A program made the position numbers and the translations under genes. From NCBI RefSeq assembly GCF_001969365.1, contig NZ_CP019315.1, forward strand, positions 1 to 64,000: a stretch of 64,000 nt of DNA, written 5' to 3'. The notes under the pieces were generated by a model, which saw only the letters and a program-made list of their open reading frames with translations, made no database searches and was not told the origin of the DNA. Below are positions 1 through 12,404 of the stretch, piece after piece. This stretch comes from Tateyamaria omphalii (GTDB lineage Bacteria > Pseudomonadota > Alphaproteobacteria > Rhodobacterales > Rhodobacteraceae). Numbering within the stretch: the first letter of the stretch is position 1; each line of letters opens with the position of its first letter.

Positions 1-1
1 C

Positions 2-408
2 GACGCGGTGATGGACCATGTATGGGGTGCGAGTGTGGGCATCGACCTGACCCGCCGTGACCTACAGACCGAAGCCAAGAAAATGGGCCGCCCGTGGGAT
101 TGGGCCAAGGCATTCGATTTCTCGGCGCCGATGTCATCGCTGGTGCCGTTCAGCGATGTGCCAAATCTTGAGGGCGGACGCATCTGGCTGGCAGTGAATG
201 GCGTGGTTCGGCAAGACGCAGACATCGCCGATCTGATCTGGCCCGTGCGCGAGCACGTTGCATATCTGTCGCAATCCGTGGCCCTTGCACCCGGCGATTT
301 GATCATGACTGGCACGCCTGCAGGTGTCGGAGCCGTGCAGGTTGGCGATGTGATAACAGGCGGGATCGACGGGATCGGAGAAATCGAGGTAACGGTCGGC
401 CCGCGCCT

Positions 409-412
<4 letters not shown>
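2..412 (+). CDS. Fumarylacetoacetate hydrolase family protein, C-terminal part
   Basis: The frame is open from the left edge of the window, so the true start lies outside. The 136 residues seen match the C-terminal half of FAH-domain enzymes, including the late motif MTGTPAGVG followed by a GD-x-I segment and a short beta-rich end (GIGEIEVTV). Members hydrolyse C-C bonds of acylpyruvates such as fumarylpyruvate, or decarboxylate oxaloacetate, using a divalent metal. The metal ligands normally lie in the missing part, so the substrate cannot be named. Its stop overlaps that of glpK by 4 bases in convergent orientation, leaving no room for a separate terminator. Confidence 0.85.
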
Positions 413-1877
<1,465 letters not shown>

Positions 1878-1881
<4 letters not shown>

Positions 1882-3434
1882 GCGGTCTGTTCCTTCATCC
1901 AAGTGTCCACGGCGACGCGCTGATCGGGATCGAGGCGCAGACCCAGCTTGGTCCGCCGCCACAGCGCGTCATCGCCCGCCACCGCGTATTCGCGGGCCAT
2001 CATCCATTTGAGTTCCGCACCGGTCAACGTGGCGCCAAAGTCCGGGCCTATGTCGTCGGCGCTCTTGGCCTCGCCCAGCACATCCCAGGCTTCGGTGCCG
2101 TATGCCCGGATCAAACGACCCGCCCATTTTTCGTCGAGGAACGGGTAATCCGCCTCCAACTTGGATGTGAGCGACCCAACCTCGGCCACTTTGAAATCAC
2201 CACCGGGCAGCGCCACGCCCGCGGTCCACGCCTCGCCCAGACCCATCTTGGCCAGCGCCTGTTCGGCCAGCTTGCGATAGGTCGTGATCTTGCCGCCAAA
2301 CACGCTCAGTACCGGTGGACCGTTGTCATCCAGCGCCAGCACATAGTCGCGCGTGGCCGCCGTGGCCGATGACGCGCCATCATCATAAAGAGGGCGGACT
2401 CCGGAATACGTCCAAACAACATCATCTGCCGTCACGGGCTGTTCAAAATACTCCGACGCAAAGGTGCACAGATAGTCCCGCTCCTCATCCGTGATCGCGG
2501 GCTTTGTATCCGCATCCGTATGTTCCGCATCCGTGGTGCCGATCAGAGTAAAATCCTGCTCATATGGAATAGCAAAGATGATCCGCCCGTCGGTGCCCTG
2601 AAAGAAGTAGCACTTTTCGTGATCATAGAGCCGCTTTGTCACGATGTGAGAGCCGCGGACCAACCGGATGTTGTGCTGCGAATTCTGACGCATGACGCCG
2701 GTCAGGATATCGGCCACCCAAGGGCCACCGGCATTCACCAGGGCCTTTGCCCGATACGTCCCCTTCTCTGTCTCTATCCGCCATGTGTCGCCATCCCGCG
2801 TCGCTTCCTTGACCGCGCAACGGGTCAGGATCTTCGCACCGCGCGCTTCGGCATCGCGGGCGTTCAGCATGACCAGCCGCGAATCCTCCACCCAGGCATC
2901 ACTATATTCATAGGCCATCTTGAACCGGTCCTTGAGCGGCTTGCCCTCGGCTGCCTTGGTCAGATCCAGCGTCTTCGTGCCCGGCAAGATCTCGCGCCCA
3001 CCCAGATTGTCGTACAAAAACAGTCCCAAACGGACGAGCCACGCAGGCCGCCGCCCCTTCTCGATCCAGGGCATGGTCATGCGCAACAGACGAGAGGTCG
3101 GCGTATCGCTGTCAAAGCGCATATCGGGGGCGTAGGGCAGGACAAAGCGCATGGGCCAGCTGATATGCGGCATCGCCTTAAGCAGCACTTCGCGCTCTTT
3201 GAGTGCCGACTTTACCAACCCGAACTCAAAGAACTCCAGATAGCGCAGCCCGCCGTGAAACAGCTTGGTGGATGCACTCGACGTGGCACCGCCCAGATCC
3301 CCCGCTTCGGCCAGCGCGACGCTCAGGCCGCGACCAGAGGCATCACGGGCGATCCCCGCGCCGTTGATGCCGCCACCAATCACAAACAGATCAAAGACTT
3401 TTTCGTCGGCCAAGACAGCGTCCTCCGCATTCAA
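1878..3434 (-). CDS. glpD: Glycerol-3-phosphate dehydrogenase (aerobic, FAD)
   Basis: Oxidises sn-glycerol 3-phosphate to dihydroxyacetone phosphate and passes electrons to quinone at the inner membrane face. The 518-residue protein has the dinucleotide-binding motif [19 protein letters not shown] near residues 18-36, the family block [15 protein letters not shown], and a C-terminal alpha-helical DAO_C domain, at usual length. It is the first gene of the glpDK pair and overlaps glpK by 4 bases. Upstream is a short (47 bp) AT-richer gap before a LysE-type gene in the same direction; no clear promoter motif was recognised there. Confidence 0.96.
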
Positions 3435-3481
3435 TACGTGGACGTCTTAAAAGCATAGTAGACCGTTATCAATCGTTAGCG

Positions 3482-4105
3482 TTAACGTTGCGGCGTGATG
3501 TCCTTGAGGCCCAGCAGCGCCGCGGCGCCGATCATCAGCCCTCCACAGATGCGGTTGATGGTGGCCAGCGACGCATTCAACCGCGCGGCCACCCGGTCTC
3601 CGGCCCAGCCCCAAAGCAGTAGGGTTGCACCGTCCACCACCAGATAGGTCGCCCCAAGGATCAGCAATTGCGGCAGGATCGGCGCATCGACCGCAATGAA
3701 TTGCGGAAACAGCGCGGCAAAGAATACAACAGCAAAGGGGTTGGTCATAGAGGTGACAAAACCCAGACGAAACAGGCGGGCGGGCCGACCCGTCGCTGTC
3801 TGTCCGCGCCCCGAACCGCCCTTGGACATCATCATCCGCAGCCCGATCCAGACCAGATAGGCCACGCCCAGCCACTTGATGACGCTGAACGCGGTCGCGG
3901 ATGTGGCAATCACCGCCGCCAAACCAAAGGCCGCCGCCGTCATCTGCAAAACATTGGCGCTTAGATCACCGGCAATCACCCACAGGCTGCGGCGCAGCCC
4001 GTGTTTCATAGAATTGGCAATGATCAGAAGCTGGCTGGTGTCGGGCGGCGTTGCGAAAAACACCGCGACTGCGGCAAGGTAGACAAGATAAACCTCGGTC
4101 GTCAC
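3482..4105 (-). CDS. LysE/RhtB family amino-acid exporter
   Basis: A 207-residue hydrophobic protein with about six membrane segments. The N-terminal half carries the RhtB-type signature PPDTSQLLIIANSMKHG (residues about 21-37) followed by a helix ending WVIAGD. Such proteins export amino acids or related small molecules by proton antiport; the substrate cannot be read from sequence. Its ATG overlaps the idi stop by 4 bases (ATGA), so it is probably the last gene of the bchG-...-idi transcript, although the family has no known role in bacteriochlorophyll synthesis. Confidence 0.88.
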   Translation of the reverse strand: MTTEVYLVYLAAVAVFFATPPDTSQLLIIANSMKHGLRRSLWVIAGDLSANVLQMTAAAFGLAAVIATSATAFSVIKWLGVAYLVWIGLRMMMSKGGSGRGQTATGRPARLFRLGFVTSMTNPFAVVFFAALFPQFIAVDAPILPQLLILGATYLVVDGATLLLWGWAGDRVAARLNASLATINRICGGLMIGAAALLGLKDITPQR

Positions 4106-4644
4106 ACCCGCGCGGCCTGCGCCAGATCAGCGCCAAAGATGGTGCCGGAATGCTCGGCCAGGTAGATGCGCAGCCAGGGCGTGAACCGCTTGGGATGCCG
4201 CTGCACCATCGCCATGAGGTCGTGATAATCGACCCACTCATGGGCCATCACCTCATCCGGGTTGGGCGTGATGGACAGGGTCCCGCGCACATGGCCCAGG
4301 TAAACCTCGACCACCTCGTGCTCGATCAGATCGTTGCCCACATCGGCGCGATATTCCAGATGATGCCGGTGTTCGAGCGGGACACCCGTGATCCCCAGTT
4401 CCTCGTTCAAGCGACGGGCGGCACAGACCGACGGTGCCTCGTCCCATTCGGGGTGAGTGCAGCACGTGTTCGCCCACAGTCCGGGCGTATGGTACTTGCC
4501 CATCGCCCGCTGCTGCATCAGAACCTCCGTGCCCCGGATCAGAAAGACTGACACGGCCTTGTGCTTCAGCCCGCGCTGATGCGCTTCCAGCTTTTCCACC
4601 GGGGTCAACTCACCGTCGACCCAAGCGGGGATCATGATACTCAT
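4102..4644 (-). CDS. idi: Isopentenyl-diphosphate delta-isomerase (type I)
   Basis: Interconverts IPP and DMAPP, the C5 units used for the bacteriochlorophyll tail and carotenoids. The 180-residue Nudix-fold protein has the catalytic cysteine block NTCCTHPEWDE (residues about 59-69) and the glutamate-bearing helix RRLNEELG, with the metal-binding histidines of the N-terminal part (HQRGLKHKA). It overlaps bchP by 4 bases upstream and the LysE gene downstream, so it is translated with the phytylation genes. Linkage of idi to photosynthesis genes is known in Rhodobacter; dxs lies at the other edge of this cluster. Confidence 0.95.
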   Translation of the reverse strand: MSIMIPAWVDGELTPVEKLEAHQRGLKHKAVSVFLIRGTEVLMQQRAMGKYHTPGLWANTCCTHPEWDEAPSVCAARRLNEELGITGVPLEHRHHLEYRADVGNDLIEHEVVEVYLGHVRGTLSITPNPDEVMAHEWVDYHDLMAMVQRHPKRFTPWLRIYLAEHSGTIFGADLAQAARV

Positions 4645-5822
4645 ACGTGGTTCGCCTTCACCAATCCGGTCAGGTGGGCCAGGTTTTTCACCCCGATTTT
4701 CAGGTGCGCCATCGGCCGCGCTTTGACCAGCTTCTTGTTCATATACGCCTCGAAGGTCAGACGCTGCACATCAATGTCGTGACAAAGTGACACAAAGCGT
4801 TCGCGCCGGTCGTCGCTGCGGTAATAGGCGTTCTGCATCGAGGCCAAGACCCGGAACACCGTCTTGTGCTCGCGCATGAACAGCTTGCGGGCGAGTTTCA
4901 GGTCCTTGACCCGGCCCGAGGCCAGCGTCGCGGCACAGGCCGTGGCAGCCACGCGGCCCCCGACCATGGCGTAGTAAATGCCCTCTCCCGAAGACGGCGC
5001 AACCACACCAGCCGCATCCCCGGCCAGCACCACATCCTTGCCGTTGTCCCACCGATCCATCGGTTTGAGCGGAATGGGCGCGCCTTCCTTGCGCAGCGTC
5101 TCGCACTGATCCAGACCAGAAGCCACGCGCAACGCCGCGGTCGCCTCTTTCAAATTCACAGACGACTGTTCGGACCCCATGCCAACGCTGGTCGTGCCCC
5201 CATGCGGAAACACCCAGCCGTAGAAGTCGGGCGAGATTGCACCGTCATAGATCACGTCACAGCGCATAGGGTCGTAAGTATCAGTGGCCTCCGGTGCCTT
5301 GATGATCTCGTGATAGGCAAAAACCAGCGGCACCTTATCCGCACCTTCAACCTCCGCCTGACCCACGCGGGACTTGGCGCCATCGGCGCCGATCACCAGC
5401 TTGCAGGGCAGTTCGCGTTCCTCTTGCGTGGCCTTGTCGCGGTAGATCACCACCGGGTTGCCTTCAGGCCGGTCGATGCGCACAAACGTGCCCGTGAAAT
5501 ACTCGGCCCCAGCCGCGACCGCGCGTTCGCGCAGGAACGGGTCGAAATCCTTGCGATCGACCATGCCGACATAGCCGTTCTCAATGGGAATATCGACGCG
5601 CCGCCCGGTGGGCGAAATCATGCGAGCCGTGGTGACCTTGGTCAGCAACTGCTCTTCCCCGATGTGGAAATCCTGCATCAGACGCGGCGGGATCGCTCCG
5701 CCACAGGGTTTGATCCGCCCCTCACGATCCAAGAGCGCAATGGAATGGCCCGAGCGCACCAGGTCTTCGGCTGCGGTGGCGCCGGACGGCCCCCCGCCCA
5801 CAACAACGACGTCATACATCAT
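4641..5822 (-). CDS. bchP: Geranylgeranyl diphosphate/bacteriochlorophyll reductase
   Basis: NADPH-dependent reduction of the geranylgeranyl tail of bacteriochlorophyll to phytyl. The 393-residue flavoprotein begins MMYDVVVVGGGPSGATAAEDL, a Rossmann FAD motif, and contains CGGAIPPRL and the family motif GDAAGVVAPSSGEGIYYA near residue 270. In-frame codons continue upstream but run into the previous gene; the ATG pair at 5817-5822 lies 4 bases after that gene's stop and fits the family N-terminus. Part of the bchG, carrier, bchP, idi chain. Confidence 0.96.
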   Translation of the reverse strand: MMYDVVVVGGGPSGATAAEDLVRSGHSIALLDREGRIKPCGGAIPPRLMQDFHIGEEQLLTKVTTARMISPTGRRVDIPIENGYVGMVDRKDFDPFLRERAVAAGAEYFTGTFVRIDRPEGNPVVIYRDKATQEERELPCKLVIGADGAKSRVGQAEVEGADKVPLVFAYHEIIKAPEATDTYDPMRCDVIYDGAISPDFYGWVFPHGGTTSVGMGSEQSSVNLKEATAALRVASGLDQCETLRKEGAPIPLKPMDRWDNGKDVVLAGDAAGVVAPSSGEGIYYAMVGGRVAATACAATLASGRVKDLKLARKLFMREHKTVFRVLASMQNAYYRSDDRRERFVSLCHDIDVQRLTFEAYMNKKLVKARPMAHLKIGVKNLAHLTGLVKANHV

Positions 5823-5826
5823 CAGA

Positions 5827-7083
5827 TCATTCTCCCGGAACCAGGGTTGCATCAGAAGTCTCAGCCGCCCGCATCACGCGGGAAGCGACCAGGGCCGCGC
5901 ACAGGAACAGCGCCGCCTCCAAAGTGAAAACAGTGCCGTAAGCGGCGGCATCGGGCAGAACCAGACGCGTCAGGTCCAGCATGCCGGTGGCGACCAGTCC
6001 CGCCAGACCCGCAGCAATCGCCTGCGCCGCGCCGAACACGCCCATCCGGGTGCCGGTGTTGCGTGCATGTGCAGCGGCCAGTTGCATCATCGACCCGACT
6101 GCCCCCACGACAAACAGGCCGTTGCCAAGGCCCAAAGCCACGGTCGAAGGCACCAACGGCAGGCCCGCGCCAAGCCCCAGCAGCCCAACCGCCGACAGCA
6201 CGCAGCCCGTCACGGCCCAAAAGCGCAAAGAGCCGATGCGCAGATGAGACAGCACCCCAGCGCCAATCATCCCCATCAGAGCCGCGCCATCCTTACCGCC
6301 GGACAGCTTCGTACTGTCCTCGGGGCTCAGCCCATGGACGTGCCCGGCAAAAGGCTCAAAGATCAATTCGGACAGATAAAAGGCAAGGATCGACAGAAAC
6401 ACAAAACCGGTGAAGCGCCGGGCCATCGGGTCCGCCCATGTGCGTTTCAGAGCAGCCACCAGCGGTGTATCATCCACTTCCGCTTCGAACTCCGCGTGGC
6501 TTTCGACACCAACAGTCGCGATCACAGACAGGAGGAACGCGATGCAGCACACCGCCGCAACGACCCAAACGAGCCTCTCCGGGCTGTAAGGTTCAAGCGC
6601 AATGCCCGTCCCGACGGACGCAAAGATCGCACCCGCGATCAACAAGAGCCACGCCAACGTGGCCCCCGCTCCTTTGCGCGGTCCGGTGACGCACGCCAGC
6701 AGCGCCAGAAACGATGTGCCCGCGGCGCCAATGCCCAAGCCAATGGCGATGTATGAGAAAACCCAGACCGTCAGGGCCAGGGATACAGATGTCTCCGCCA
6801 GCAGAATCCCCCAGGCCGCGCCCAACACACCCAGACCAACAACCGCCATCCCGCCCAGAATGAACGGCGTCCGCCCACCCTTCACATCCGACCGATGCCC
6901 CCAAACGGGTCGGGTCAGCTGCACGCCGTAATGCAAGGCCACCAACAAACCCGGCAACAGCGCGGGCAGGGCGAGCTCTACCGTCATCAACCGGTTGAAC
7001 AGGTTCACAGGCAGCGCGGCCAAACCACCGATGGCGGCATTTACTAGGCACAACCGGACCAACATGCCCCACCCCGCCGTCAT
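5827..7083 (-). CDS. PucC/BCH2-family membrane carrier of the bchG-bchP operon
   Basis: A 418-residue membrane protein of the PucC/LhaA branch of the major facilitator superfamily, with about 12 membrane segments. Recognisable family blocks are VNLFNRLMTVELALPA near the N-terminus, then GHRSDVKGGRTPFI in the first cytoplasmic loop. The gene between bchG and bchP in Rhodobacter (orf428, historically called a 44.5-kDa bacteriochlorophyll synthase subunit) has the same position. The likely role is handling of bacteriochlorophyll or assembly of pigment-protein complexes; the transported molecule is not proven. It overlaps bchG by 4 bases. Confidence 0.9.
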   Translation of the reverse strand: MTAGWGMLVRLCLVNAAIGGLAALPVNLFNRLMTVELALPALLPGLLVALHYGVQLTRPVWGHRSDVKGGRTPFILGGMAVVGLGVLGAAWGILLAETSVSLALTVWVFSYIAIGLGIGAAGTSFLALLACVTGPRKGAGATLAWLLLIAGAIFASVGTGIALEPYSPERLVWVVAAVCCIAFLLSVIATVGVESHAEFEAEVDDTPLVAALKRTWADPMARRFTGFVFLSILAFYLSELIFEPFAGHVHGLSPEDSTKLSGGKDGAALMGMIGAGVLSHLRIGSLRFWAVTGCVLSAVGLLGLGAGLPLVPSTVALGLGNGLFVVGAVGSMMQLAAAHARNTGTRMGVFGAAQAIAAGLAGLVATGMLDLTRLVLPDAAAYGTVFTLEAALFLCAALVASRVMRAAETSDATLVPGE

Positions 7084-7979
7084 GCCAACCCCCGCAGCGC
7101 AAAGGCGGCAATCATCATGCCGGAGACATACAGCAGCACGCCGGTGCCATTATACCAGGGTGCCTTGGCCTTGGGATCACGGAACATGATCGTCATAGCC
7201 CAGAATTGCAGGACCAGAACCAAGGCAACACCCGCCGCATGTGCGGGCCGGTCCCACAGCGCAAGCAGCGCAATCACAAGAGCCTGCGGCACCGCCATCA
7301 CGATACAGGCCACTTGCGCCGCACGGCGCGGGCCAAGCGTGACGGGCAGCGAGTTCACACCCATCTGCCGGTCCCCTTCCAACGCCTTGAAATCATTCAG
7401 GGTCATGATGCCATGCGCGCCCAAACCGTACAGCAGCGCCACCAACAGCACCTCCCACCGCGGCGCACCCGCAGCCAGCACGGCAGCACCGGTGATCCAC
7501 GGCAGTGTCTCGTAGCTCAACCCAACCAGCCCCGGCCCCCACCAGCCCGACCGCTTCAGGCGGACAGGCTCGGCGGAATAGGCCCACGCAGCCAGAACGC
7601 CCGCAATCGTCGCGGCAAAGCCCCAAGGCCCCAACTGCCAGCCCACGAACAGCGACAGCGCCGACATGGCCAGCGCAATCCACAACCCCCACCGACCCGG
7701 AATACGGCCCGACGGGATTGGACGATCAGGTTCGTTGATGGCGTCCACATGCCGGTCGCACCAATCATTGGCGGCCTGGCTCATGCCGCAGACGATAGGA
7801 CCGGCCAGCAGCACGCCCAAAAGCACCAGGTGCCACTGCCCCACAGGCGACGCCCCGGACGAGATCACGCCACAGACATAGGCCCACATCGGCGGGAACC
7901 ACGTGATCGGCTTGATCAGGCGCAGGGCAGCTGCAGGCTCGGGAAATCGGCGCGCAGGTAAAGAGGGGCTGACATCCAT
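7080..7979 (-). CDS. bchG: Bacteriochlorophyll synthase (bacteriochlorophyllide prenyltransferase)
   Basis: Esterifies bacteriochlorophyllide a with geranylgeranyl or phytyl diphosphate, the last step before tail reduction by BchP. The 299-residue UbiA-family membrane protein carries the first diphosphate-binding aspartate motif NDWCDRHVDAINEPDRPIPS (from residue 71) and a second one, LNDFKALEGDR, with eight or nine membrane helices; LIKPITWFPPMW near residue 21 is typical of BchG. First gene of the leftward operon. A PpsR-type box begins 2 bases upstream of its start codon. Confidence 0.96.
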   Translation of the reverse strand: MDVSPSLPARRFPEPAAALRLIKPITWFPPMWAYVCGVISSGASPVGQWHLVLLGVLLAGPIVCGMSQAANDWCDRHVDAINEPDRPIPSGRIPGRWGLWIALAMSALSLFVGWQLGPWGFAATIAGVLAAWAYSAEPVRLKRSGWWGPGLVGLSYETLPWITGAAVLAAGAPRWEVLLVALLYGLGAHGIMTLNDFKALEGDRQMGVNSLPVTLGPRRAAQVACIVMAVPQALVIALLALWDRPAHAAGVALVLVLQFWAMTIMFRDPKAKAPWYNGTGVLLYVSGMMIAAFALRGLA

Positions 7980-7980
7980 G

Positions 7981-7998
7981 TGTCAACTATGGCTGACA
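7981..7998. promoter_or_regulatory. PpsR/CrtJ box upstream of bchG
   Basis: TGT-N12-ACA with the symmetric inner bases seen in other boxes here (TGTcaac...ctgACA). It lies 2 bp from the bchG start codon, so binding would block the 5' end of the transcript or overlap the promoter of the leftward operon. Confidence 0.7.
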
Positions 7999-8030
7999 CT
8001 TTGAGTCGGCGCAAGAGAGGTGCGACAACG

Positions 8031-9446
8031 CTACCCGTTCTTGCTGAGCAGCCCGTACTTGCGCAGCTTGACGTAAAGCGACTGGCGCGACAGGCCCAGC
8101 ATCTCGGCCGCGGCGACACGATTGTTGCGAGTCAGATTGACAGCCGTTTCAATGCACATCTTCTCAACCACATCGGTGGTCTCGGCCACAATCTCCTTGA
8201 GCGATGCCGACCCAACCAGATCCATCACGTTGCGCCCGGGTTCCGGCATGCTGGCGCCGCCTGTTTCGGCTTTGCGCACACCTTCCATGCGGCTGACATC
8301 GCGAATGATCAGGGCGACGGCGGGGTTGTCCGCATCCTCAAGTGAGGTGGCAGAGACCTCAACCGGCACACGGGCACCCAGATCGTTGACCATACGCGTG
8401 GCATAGACACGCATCTGCCCGCTGCGGGCCGCGTTCTCAAGCAGGACGCCCAGATCAATCTGACCGCGGGCCAGATATTCGGCCAGCGACTGCCCCACAA
8501 CGTCGGACAAATGCGTGGCGCCCACGAGATCCAGGAAGGCATCATTGACGGACAAGGTCGTTCCGCGCGGATCCATAAAGACAATGGCATCGGTGGTTGC
8601 CCGGAACAGGGCCGCCGGATGGCCGCTCGCCCCGTCAACGACGGGCTTGTCATGTGAGCCGACCAGCCTGCACATCAACACACGCTGGCCCGATGCACGG
8701 AACAGAACGGGGTAAAGCCCAACCTCCTGCCGGGTGCGGGAGGTGACAACCGTCACCGGCGTGGCGTCATCCGACAGCGTCGCATTCATCAGGCTCTCGG
8801 TCAGCTCCGCCACCGACCGATCCGAAAACAGGCTGGCAAACGACACACCGGTCAGCGCGTCAGGTTTCAGGCCCAGCACAGCCGCAGCCTGCTTGTTCGC
8901 ATCCTCGATCCGACCGCTTTGGACCGACACGAACACGACGGCATCGTCGACATTCGACATGACCACGCGGTAGCGCGCATCGAATTCTCGGCGCGCCTCA
9001 TACCCCTGCTCAAGCGCGATCTGCGCCTGGACCAGCTGTTGCTGCGTCTCGGCAATGGGGCGCAGGTCACGGCCCAGAAGCAGAACGGCATTCTCCTGTC
9101 CGAACCGGTGAAAGGTATAGCGGACAGGATACTGCCAGACGGCATTGTCGGAATGGTTCAGTTCTAGCGGCTTTTTGGGCAATTGCCCCGCCATGTAGGC
9201 ATCATGGGCCAACTGGAACTTTTCGACGCTCTCATCGGTCAGGAAATCGACAACAGGGCGCCCTTCCCAATGCTTGAGATTGCCAAAACTGTCATCTTGC
9301 GTGTTCAGCAATACAGACAGGATCATGCCCTCCGCCGACACCACAAGCGCAATGTCAGAGGCGGCTGCGATAATGCTGCTTAGGAATTCAGGCTCAATGA
9401 GCGGAACAGACCCGCTTGTCCAAAAGCTGGTGCCACCCGTCGTCAT
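8031..9446 (-). CDS. ppsR: Photosynthesis repressor PpsR (CrtJ family)
   Basis: Redox-responsive repressor of bch, crt and related operons. The 471-residue protein shows PAS-like regions (about residues 18-135, 155-265 and 280-390) joined by a Q-rich helix (ETQQQLVQAQIALEQ), and a C-terminal Fis-type helix-turn-helix (residues about 435-471, with RVAAAEMLGLSRQSLYVKLR). Cys259 and Cys431 lie where the redox-active pair of Rhodobacter PpsR is found (Cys251, Cys424), so thiol control is plausible. It overlaps ppaA by 4 bases. Its targets are probably the eight TGT-N12-ACA boxes listed here. Confidence 0.95.
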   Translation of the reverse strand: MTTGGTSFWTSGSVPLIEPEFLSSIIAAASDIALVVSAEGMILSVLLNTQDDSFGNLKHWEGRPVVDFLTDESVEKFQLAHDAYMAGQLPKKPLELNHSDNAVWQYPVRYTFHRFGQENAVLLLGRDLRPIAETQQQLVQAQIALEQGYEARREFDARYRVVMSNVDDAVVFVSVQSGRIEDANKQAAAVLGLKPDALTGVSFASLFSDRSVAELTESLMNATLSDDATPVTVVTSRTRQEVGLYPVLFRASGQRVLMCRLVGSHDKPVVDGASGHPAALFRATTDAIVFMDPRGTTLSVNDAFLDLVGATHLSDVVGQSLAEYLARGQIDLGVLLENAARSGQMRVYATRMVNDLGARVPVEVSATSLEDADNPAVALIIRDVSRMEGVRKAETGGASMPEPGRNVMDLVGSASLKEIVAETTDVVEKMCIETAVNLTRNNRVAAAEMLGLSRQSLYVKLRKYGLLSKNG

Positions 9447-10225
9447 CTAGAGCCCAACGCCTTCTGGCGCTTCGTCGCAAAGCCGACAACATCCTTGGCC
9501 GTGTTCGTCACCAGATCGACGCCTGTTCGTTTTCTTGTACCGTCAGTAATGCCGGAAAATGCGCCCCCCAAGGCAAGCACAGGCGCCGGATCACCATTTT
9601 GTCTGATCTTTTTAACTGTTCCGCGTATGGTTTCAAGGGCCGCTGCCCGGGCACAGGAAAACAGGACCATGTCCGGGCGATCGTGTTCGACGCGGTCCAC
9701 GACCTGATGCTGCGACTCGTTGATACTGACGCTCACATCGCAGCCCAATCGACGCAACTGTGCAGCAACCACGCTGGCGCCAAGAAAATGCTGTTCGTAT
9801 TCGGGCACAATGACCAACGCATGCAGGATATTGGTCATGTCCGCATGATTACCGGGCAGTGACTGCGCTGCTTCACCCAATAGGGCTTGCAAGCGCAGCG
9901 CACCAATCGTGACGGCGGCGAAATCCATATCCGACGTCATCCAAAGTGCACCCAAATGCTCGGCTGCTTTCGGGATATAGATGTCGATCAGCGCGTCGTG
10001 GGTCAGCCGATATGCTCCCATCTCGTCCAGCACCAGCCGCGCATCGAAATCCACCCGCTTGATCACCGCGCGCACAAGATAGTCCAACGCCACCTGCCGC
10101 GCCCCGGACGCGTTTACGACCTGGCGATCATTCAAAATTGAAATCACCTCACTGGCCAACGCCGCATGGTCGCAGGCGCGCCCATGCGGGTGGCGGGTCG
10201 TGCCAAATGGGTCGTCCTGCGTCAT
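9443..10225 (-). CDS. ppaA: PpaA/AerR-type cobalamin-binding regulator
   Basis: A 260-residue protein with the helical B12-binding 'cap' region (IPKAAEHLGALWMTSDMDFAAVTIGA, residues about 80-105, here given in part) followed by a Rossmann-like B12-binding domain (VIVPEYEQHFLGASVVAAQLRRLG onward). The family includes PpaA and AerR, which bind cobalamin and counteract PpsR/CrtJ repression. Unlike the classical DxHxxG motif, the second domain has E-Y-E-Q-H, as in the short AerR type. Adjacent and overlapping ppsR, the usual arrangement. Transcribed divergently from bchF across a 304-bp promoter region. Confidence 0.9.
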   Translation of the reverse strand: MTQDDPFGTTRHPHGRACDHAALASEVISILNDRQVVNASGARQVALDYLVRAVIKRVDFDARLVLDEMGAYRLTHDALIDIYIPKAAEHLGALWMTSDMDFAAVTIGALRLQALLGEAAQSLPGNHADMTNILHALVIVPEYEQHFLGASVVAAQLRRLGCDVSVSINESQHQVVDRVEHDRPDMVLFSCARAAALETIRGTVKKIRQNGDPAPVLALGGAFSGITDGTRKRTGVDLVTNTAKDVVGFATKRQKALGSR

Positions 10226-10312
10226 GGATTACCTCGATCCGTGCAAACGCATTGAACGGTTCTGGCGCGTCAGAGCCGTGGGATGTCAAAGTGTCGGCCT
10301 GAACATAGAAGA

Positions 10313-10330
10313 TGTCAACCTGATTTGACA
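10313..10330. promoter_or_regulatory. PpsR/CrtJ box, distal, upstream of bchF
   Basis: TGT-CAACCTGATTTG-ACA: exact TGT-N12-ACA with symmetric inner bases. It lies 200 bp before bchF and 88 bp upstream of the ppaA start, so it may serve the leftward regulators too. Confidence 0.72.
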
Positions 10331-10453
10331 GTTTTAAGTTGCAAACGCAGGCCGTCTGGCGCTCAAACAGCGAAATCTCCCAAAAACCAGTGTGTTCAAT
10401 CCAAACGGTACCGACTTGATTCAAATCAATACCTCTCTGGCTGACAGACATAG

Positions 10454-12313
<1,860 letters not shown>

Positions 12314-12345
12314 CACGTCGCCCAGAATTTCAGGGGTGTGCGCCC

Positions 12346-12366
12346 GCCATCGGCTCAGCCGATGGC
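12346..12366 (+). other. Perfect hairpin in bchN-bchB gap
   Basis: A 9-bp perfect stem GCCATCGGC / GCCGATGGC with a 3-base loop. It is flanked by GGTG(TGCGC) and GCGCACC arms that could lengthen it. No T run follows, so it is not an ordinary terminator; it may set mRNA stability or decay between bchN and bchB. Confidence 0.6.
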
Positions 12367-12380
12367 TTTCGCGCACCGTT

Positions 12381-12399
12381 CACCTCGCAAAGCGAGGTG
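12381..12399 (+). promoter_or_regulatory. Hairpin covering the bchB ribosome binding site
   Basis: Perfect 8-bp stem CACCTCGC-AAA-GCGAGGTG. The right arm contains GAGGTG, the only good Shine-Dalgarno sequence before the bchB ATG at 12405. Folding would hide the site, so bchB translation may depend on ribosomes or factors opening this stem. Confidence 0.6.
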
Positions 12400-12404
12400 A
12401 CTTC

